In this document: positions 59,715 to 64,000 of the stretch, piece after piece
Numbering within the stretch: the stretch's first letter is position 1
Layout of the letters: the number at the start of each line of letters is the position of its first letter
NCBI GenBank assembly: GCA_004431415.1
Contig: QPMI01000130.1
Location: 1-64,000, forward strand
Origin: Cyanophora paradoxa
Taxonomy: Eukaryota > Glaucocystophyceae > Cyanophorales > Cyanophoraceae
DNA length: 64,000 nt
Direction of reading: 5' to 3'
Position numbers and translations under genes: made by a program
Notes under the pieces: generated by a model
The model's database searches: none
Seen by the model: the letters and a program-made list of their open reading frames with translations, nothing else
Told to the model about the DNA's origin: nothing

Positions 59715-61650
59715 ATGGCATCGAACTCGTCGCTCTCGCGCGAGCTACTGGTCGCCGCGCGAACGGCGGACCGCGTGTTGCTGTTGAGCGCCCTCGAGCG
59801 AGGCGTGGCGCTCGACGCGACCGACGAGGAGGGCAGGTATGCAGTTACTCATCCGCGCCCCCCGCCGTGCGCTCATCCGCCCCGACGCCAGAACTGCGCT
59901 GCATCTCGCGGCGCTTGCGGGCTCGCAGGACGGCGTCTCCTTACTCCTGTCGAAGAAGGCGCCGGTCGACGCCCTGGACGACGAGCTGCGAACGCCTCTC
60001 TTCCTCGCAGCCTCGCGCGGCAACGTCGACTGCGCGCGCCTTCTCCTCGACGCCGGTGCCTCGCCGAACGCCGCCACCCGCGGCGGCGCCGTGCCCCTCC
60101 ACGCCGCCGCCGCCCTCGGCAGCGCCGGCACGCCCGTCGCATCGTGCGCGCCCGCCCGCCCGCGCCGGCGCCGCGGCCGCCGCCGACGGGGCCTGCACGC
60201 AGCGTTCTCCTCGGCAAGTCGGCGAACCCGCTGCTGGCGGACGGGGAAAAGCGGCTGCCGCTCCATGTCGCCTGCCAGGCGGGCGCCTCCGACCTCGTCC
60301 GGTGCGTGCCGCCCCGCGCGCCGGGGGCCGGCCGCACGCGCCGCCCGGCGAGGCCGGCGCAGGCTGCTCTCGGACCCGTCGCTGGTGAGCGCGGCGGACG
60401 GGGCGGGGCGGACGCCGCTGCACTGCGCGGCGGCGGCCGGCTGCACGGAGGCCGTCGCGATGCTTCTCGCGCGCGGCGCCGACCCGCGCGCCCGCGACGC
60501 CGCCACCCTCACCCCGCTCCTCGCCGTGCGCCCCGCCCCGGCCCCGCCCCGCCGCCCCCGACGGGCGCCGCGGGGGCGCAGGCGGCGGAGAAGGGCCACG
60601 CGGGGGCCTGCCGGGCCCTCCTCGAGGCAGGCGCCGACCCCCGCGCCCGCACCGGCGAGCGCGCCGGCAGCCGCCCGTGCGTGCGCCCCGCCCCCGCCCC
60701 GGCGCGGGAGGGCGAGGCGGGGCGGGCAGGGCGCTGCTGCTGGCTGCGGCGGCGGGCTCGCTGGCGGCGGTGCGGGCGCTGCTCGACGCCGGCGCCGCCC
60801 CCGACGACACCGACGCCCTCCGCCGCTCCGTCCGCCCCGCCCGCCCGCCCCGGCGCGGCGCGGGCGGGGTGAGGGCCGGGGCGGGGGGCAGGCGCTGCAC
60901 GCGGCGTGCGAGGGCGGGAGCGTGGAGGTCGTCCAGTTCCTCGTCGAGGCCCGCGCCGCCGACCCCCGCCTCCCCTGCCTCCAGGCCCGCCGCCCCCGCA
61001 GCCCCGCCGCGCCCCCGCGCGGGGCTGAGGGGCGGGGGCAGAAGCGGGTGGCGCTGCACTACGCGGCGGGCGGGGGCGGGGTGGGCGTGCTGGGGTACCT
61101 GCTCGCCGCCGGCGTCGACGTGCACGCCCGCGACAAGGACCAGCGCACAGCCCTCCACCACGCGGGTATCCCCCGCCCCCCGCCCCGCCGCGCCCCGCCC
61201 CTCACCCGAGGGCCCCTCTCCAGCCGACTGCGGGCACCGCGAGGCCGCCGCGTGCGCCCCTCCGCCCGCGGCTCTCGAGCCCGCGGCCGACAGGGCTGCA
61301 GGCTGCTGATCGAGAAGGGCGTCGACGTGAACGCGCCGGACGAGCAGCGGGCGACGCCGCTGCACCTCGCGGCGGCGTCGGGCCACGCGGGGGTGGCGCA
61401 GCTGCTGGTGGAGCGGGGGGCCCGCATCGGGGCCTTCGACGCGCTGCTGTGCAGCCCGCTCCACATGGCCGCCAAGCACGGCCACCTCGACCTCGCCAAG
61501 CGCGCCCCGCCCCGCCCCGCCCGCCCCCCCGCCCCGCCCCGCCCCGGCCCGAGCGCCCAGCAGGCTGCTCTGCTCGGCGGGGGCGAACGTAAACGCGTGC
61601 GGGGCTCCTCCGAGGGCCGCGCCAGCGCGCGGGGCGGCGGGGAGGAGGGC

Positions 61651-61681
<31 letters not shown>

Positions 61682-64000
61682 TCTCGGGGTGGGCGCTGGA
61701 GTACCCCCCGCTCTACCTCGCGGTCGTCCACAACCGCGCCGCCGTCGCCAGGCGCCCCGCCGCCCCCGCCGCCCCCGCCCGCGCCCCCGCCGCCGCCGCC
61801 GCTGACGTCGCGCCAGGTTCCTCATCTCCCGCGGCGCCGACGCCGGCTTCGTCGACCCCCAGGCCCGCCCCGCCGCGCGCCCCACGCCGCCCCTCCGAGC
61901 CCGCCCCGCCCCAGGGCCAGCCCCTCGTCCACCTCGCCGCCAAGGCCGGCCACTCCGGTCCCCGCCCCGCCCCGCCCGCCCCGCCCCGCCCCGCGCCCCT
62001 CACCCTCGCGCCCCGCAGACGTGCTTCGGTGCGCGCCGAATCGCCGCCTGCGGGGTGCGGGGCGCGGGCCTCAGCGGGGCGGGCGGGAGCAGGGCGCTGG
62101 TGGAGTGCGGGCGGACCTGGCGACCCTCAACGCCGCCAACCACACCCCGCTCCAGGTCCCCCGCCCCGCCCCGACCCTCCGCCCGGCCCCCGACGCCGCC
62201 GCCGCCCCGGCAGGCCGCGCTCCTCGCCGAGAAGCACGACTGCGCCGCGTGCGCCCGCCCCGCCCCGGCGCGCGGGCGGGCGGGCGGTGGTGAGGCGGGC
62301 GGGGCAGGCTGCTGCTGGCGGGGAAGGCGCCGGTGCGGAACTACTCGCCCGAGTGGCGCGAGGCGCCCGTCTTCCTCGCCCTCTCAGCGCGCGCCCCCGA
62401 CCTCTTCCGCGTCCGCCCGCCCCGGCCCCGCCCCGGCCCGGCGCGGGCGGGGCGAGCGGGCGGGGCCGGGGCAGACGGTGGTGGAGCGGGGCGGGCGGAC
62501 GCGCTGTCGGCGGAGGAGCAGGCGCTGCTGATCTACGGGGCGCTGGAGGCGGGGCCCAAGTTCGAGGCGGCGGCGTGCGGGCTCATCGGGCGGTGCGGGG
62601 AGGCCCTCGCCCTCTCCGGCCAGCTCTTCCTCCACCAGGCACCCCCGCCCCGCCCCGCCCCGCCCTGCCCCCGCGGGGCGGCTGAGGCGGGGGCAGGGGG
62701 CGCGCTTCGGGTGCCCGCGGGCGCTGGAGGCGCTCCTCGGGGCCGGCCACTGCGACCTCGACGCCCTCGACGCCGACGGCAAGCGCGCCGCCGAGGCCCG
62801 CCCGCCCCGCCCCGCCCCGCCTCGCCCCGCCCTGCCCCGCCCCGCGCTGACAGGGCGGCCGGCAGGTGGCGGCGGAGGCCGGGCACGAGCGGTGCCGGCG
62901 GCTGCTGAGCGAGGCGCAGCGCGCCGCGCGGCTCTACCGCGGCCGCTACCGCCTCGTCGGGCACCCGACGCCGGCCCCGCCCCGCCCCGCCGCCCCGGCC
63001 CCCGGCGGGCCGGCCTCGGAGAGGAAGGAGGGGCGGGGCGGCCCTCTTTGAAGCGCGCGAGCGACGCGGCGCGCGCCGCCGCGCGCCTCGCCGCCGCCGC
63101 CGCCCTCGCCCAGCAGACCGGCAGCCCGCGCCGCGTGCGCCCCGCCCCCGCACCCGGCCCCGCCCCCGCCCCGCCGCTGAGGGGCGGCAGGCCCCGCCGG
63201 ACTCGCACCGGAGCGGGGCGAGCGGGGCGAGCACGCCGGCGAGCCCGGCGCTGCGGAGCGTCTCCCTGGGCCCGCCCTCGGCCGCCTCCACAGCCCGCAC
63301 GGGCGCCGAGGGACCCGCCACAGGTCCGCCCCGCGCCCCCCCCCCGTCGCCCTGCCGGCGCCGAGCGGGCGGGGCGGGGCAGGGCGGGTGGCGGAGGTGG
63401 CGATTGGGGCGACAGACGTGCAGCGGGGGGCGCGGGTGACGCTGCGGCTCTTCTCGCGGCGGTCGGACTGGGAGGTGGAGAGCCTGGCGCTGGGCCTGCT
63501 GCGCGGCGAGCACGCCGCCGCCCTCCTCGACGCCTTCGAGGACCGCGACGCGTCCGCCCGCCCCGGCCCCGGCCCCGGCCCCCGCCCCGGCCGCCTCGGA
63601 CGGGGCGGGGCCGGGGGCAGGTTCCCCGGGAGCCCGTACGCGCTGGTGACGGAGGCGCCCGACGAGTGGCTCCCCGACTTCGCCGCCCGCCGCCGTCCGC
63701 CCCCGCCCGCCCCCCGCCGCGCCGCCGCCCGGGCGCGAGGGGCGGGCGTTTGCAGGGGGCGACGTGGCGCGCGGGGAGGCGGTGGCGATCGCCCTCGCCC
63801 TCGTCTCCACCCTCACCCGCCTCCGCCAGCAGGGCCCGCCCCGCCCTCGCGCCCCGCCCCGCCCGCCCCGCTCACGCCCCGCAGGCTTCGTCCACGGAGC
63901 GCTCTCCGCCGGCCAGTTCGGGCGGGCGCCCTGCGGCGTCTGGAAGATCTACCGCGTCTGCACGCCGGCGCCCCTCCGCAAGCGCGGCGAGGTCCCCGCC
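59715..64000 (+). CDS. Ankyrin-repeat protein with pseudokinase-like C-terminus, 3' end cut by window
   Basis: ATG at 59715 gives ASNSSLSRELLVAARTADRV; after an intron a long series of ankyrin repeats follows: TALHLAALAGSQDGVSLLLS, PLFLAASRGNVDCARLLLDA, LPLHVACQAGASDLVR, TPLHCAAAAGCTEAVAMLLA, AAEKGHAGACRALLEAGADP, ALHAACEGGSVEVVQFLVEA, VALHYAAGGGGVGVLGYLLA, TPLHLAAASGHAGVAQLLVE, SPLHMAAKHGHLDLAK and PLVHLAAKAGHS, at least a dozen in all. After 63380 the exons resemble a protein kinase fold with lost catalytic residues: ARVTLRLFSRRSDWEVESLA, SPYALVTEAPDEWLPDF, VAIALALVSTLTRLRQ and GFVHGALSAGQFGRAPCGVW. HGAL stands where kinases have HxDL. Introns of 55-65 nt interrupt nearly every repeat. The partner or pathway is unknown; the gene continues beyond 64000. 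Confidence 0.8.
60526..60581 (+). other. 56-nt self-complementary intron (example)
   Basis: GTGCGCCCCGCCCCGGCCCC at the 5' end, GCCGCGGGGGCGCAG at the 3' end; it separates TPLLA from AAEKGHAGAC in the ankyrin gene. Confidence 0.6.
62411..62474 (+). other. 64-nt self-complementary intron (example)
   Basis: GTCCGCCCGCCCCGGCCCCG at the 5' end and GGGCGGGGCCGGGGCAG at the 3' end form near-perfect complementary arms that would bring the splice sites together. Confidence 0.65.

Noticed and set aside
60800-61731. Minus-strand open frame of nearly 600 codons opposite the ankyrin gene
   Set aside because: Antisense of ankyrin exons and GC introns; no coherent domain.

Overview
The window reads as nuclear DNA of a GC-rich photosynthetic microeukaryote (a haptophyte- or pelagophyte-like alga is my best guess; the phylum cannot be fixed from the sequence alone). 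The evidence is spliced eukaryotic housekeeping genes (PNO1, ATG4, TMEM258/OST5, tristetraprolin-type CCCH protein, prenylated ubiquitin-fold protein), very short GC-rich introns of the form GTGCG...CAG, and a cyanobacterial-type DICT-domain histidine kinase that suggests plastid ancestry. There are no bacterial operons.

Region 1 (1-13.7 kb) is an endogenous virus-like island. It holds compact intronless genes on both strands, several with a TTTTCTAA/TCTA-type motif 10-30 nt before the start codon, short membrane proteins, a YqaJ-type exonuclease, a broken origin-binding-protein-type helicase gene, and a tandem pair of paralogous genes. Many of the longer genes carry indel frameshifts while most short ones and the exonuclease are intact. 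The helicase gene is bracketed by five exact-length 50-bp palindromes with A/T-rich centres. A second structural locus (1.86-2.52 kb) is a large inverted repeat built from GCGTCATTTACGTC modules. No capsid, packaging ATPase or integrase gene is visible, so assignment to polinton-like virus, virophage or another DNA virus is open.

Region 2 (14.2-19.3 kb) is host: glyoxalase II, PNO1 (minus) and the DICT histidine kinase. Region 3 (19.3-36 kb) is gene-poor and accessory: an A/T-richer gene with conventional introns and a GEIKS nuclease-like exon, a retroelement gag-like gene with a Cys/His cluster, transposase-like and other fragments, RGG-type and minisatellite DNA (141-bp units, and a second GC-rich array at 35 kb), and an inverted copy of the DNA that lies 5' of the histidine kinase.

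Region 4 (36-64 kb) is again host: histone deacetylase-like 5' exons, ATG4, a short-chain dehydrogenase, an EEF1AKMT4-like methyltransferase, a MUB/UBL3-like protein, an aldo-keto reductase, a large coiled-coil protein, a tandem CCCH zinc-finger protein, a histidine phosphatase, TMEM258 and an ankyrin-repeat protein with a pseudokinase-like C-terminus that runs off the window. Intergenic DNA at 50-57 kb is A/T-rich and full of short palindromes and dispersed repeats. Exon boundaries given for host genes are my reading of splice sites and would need transcript evidence.
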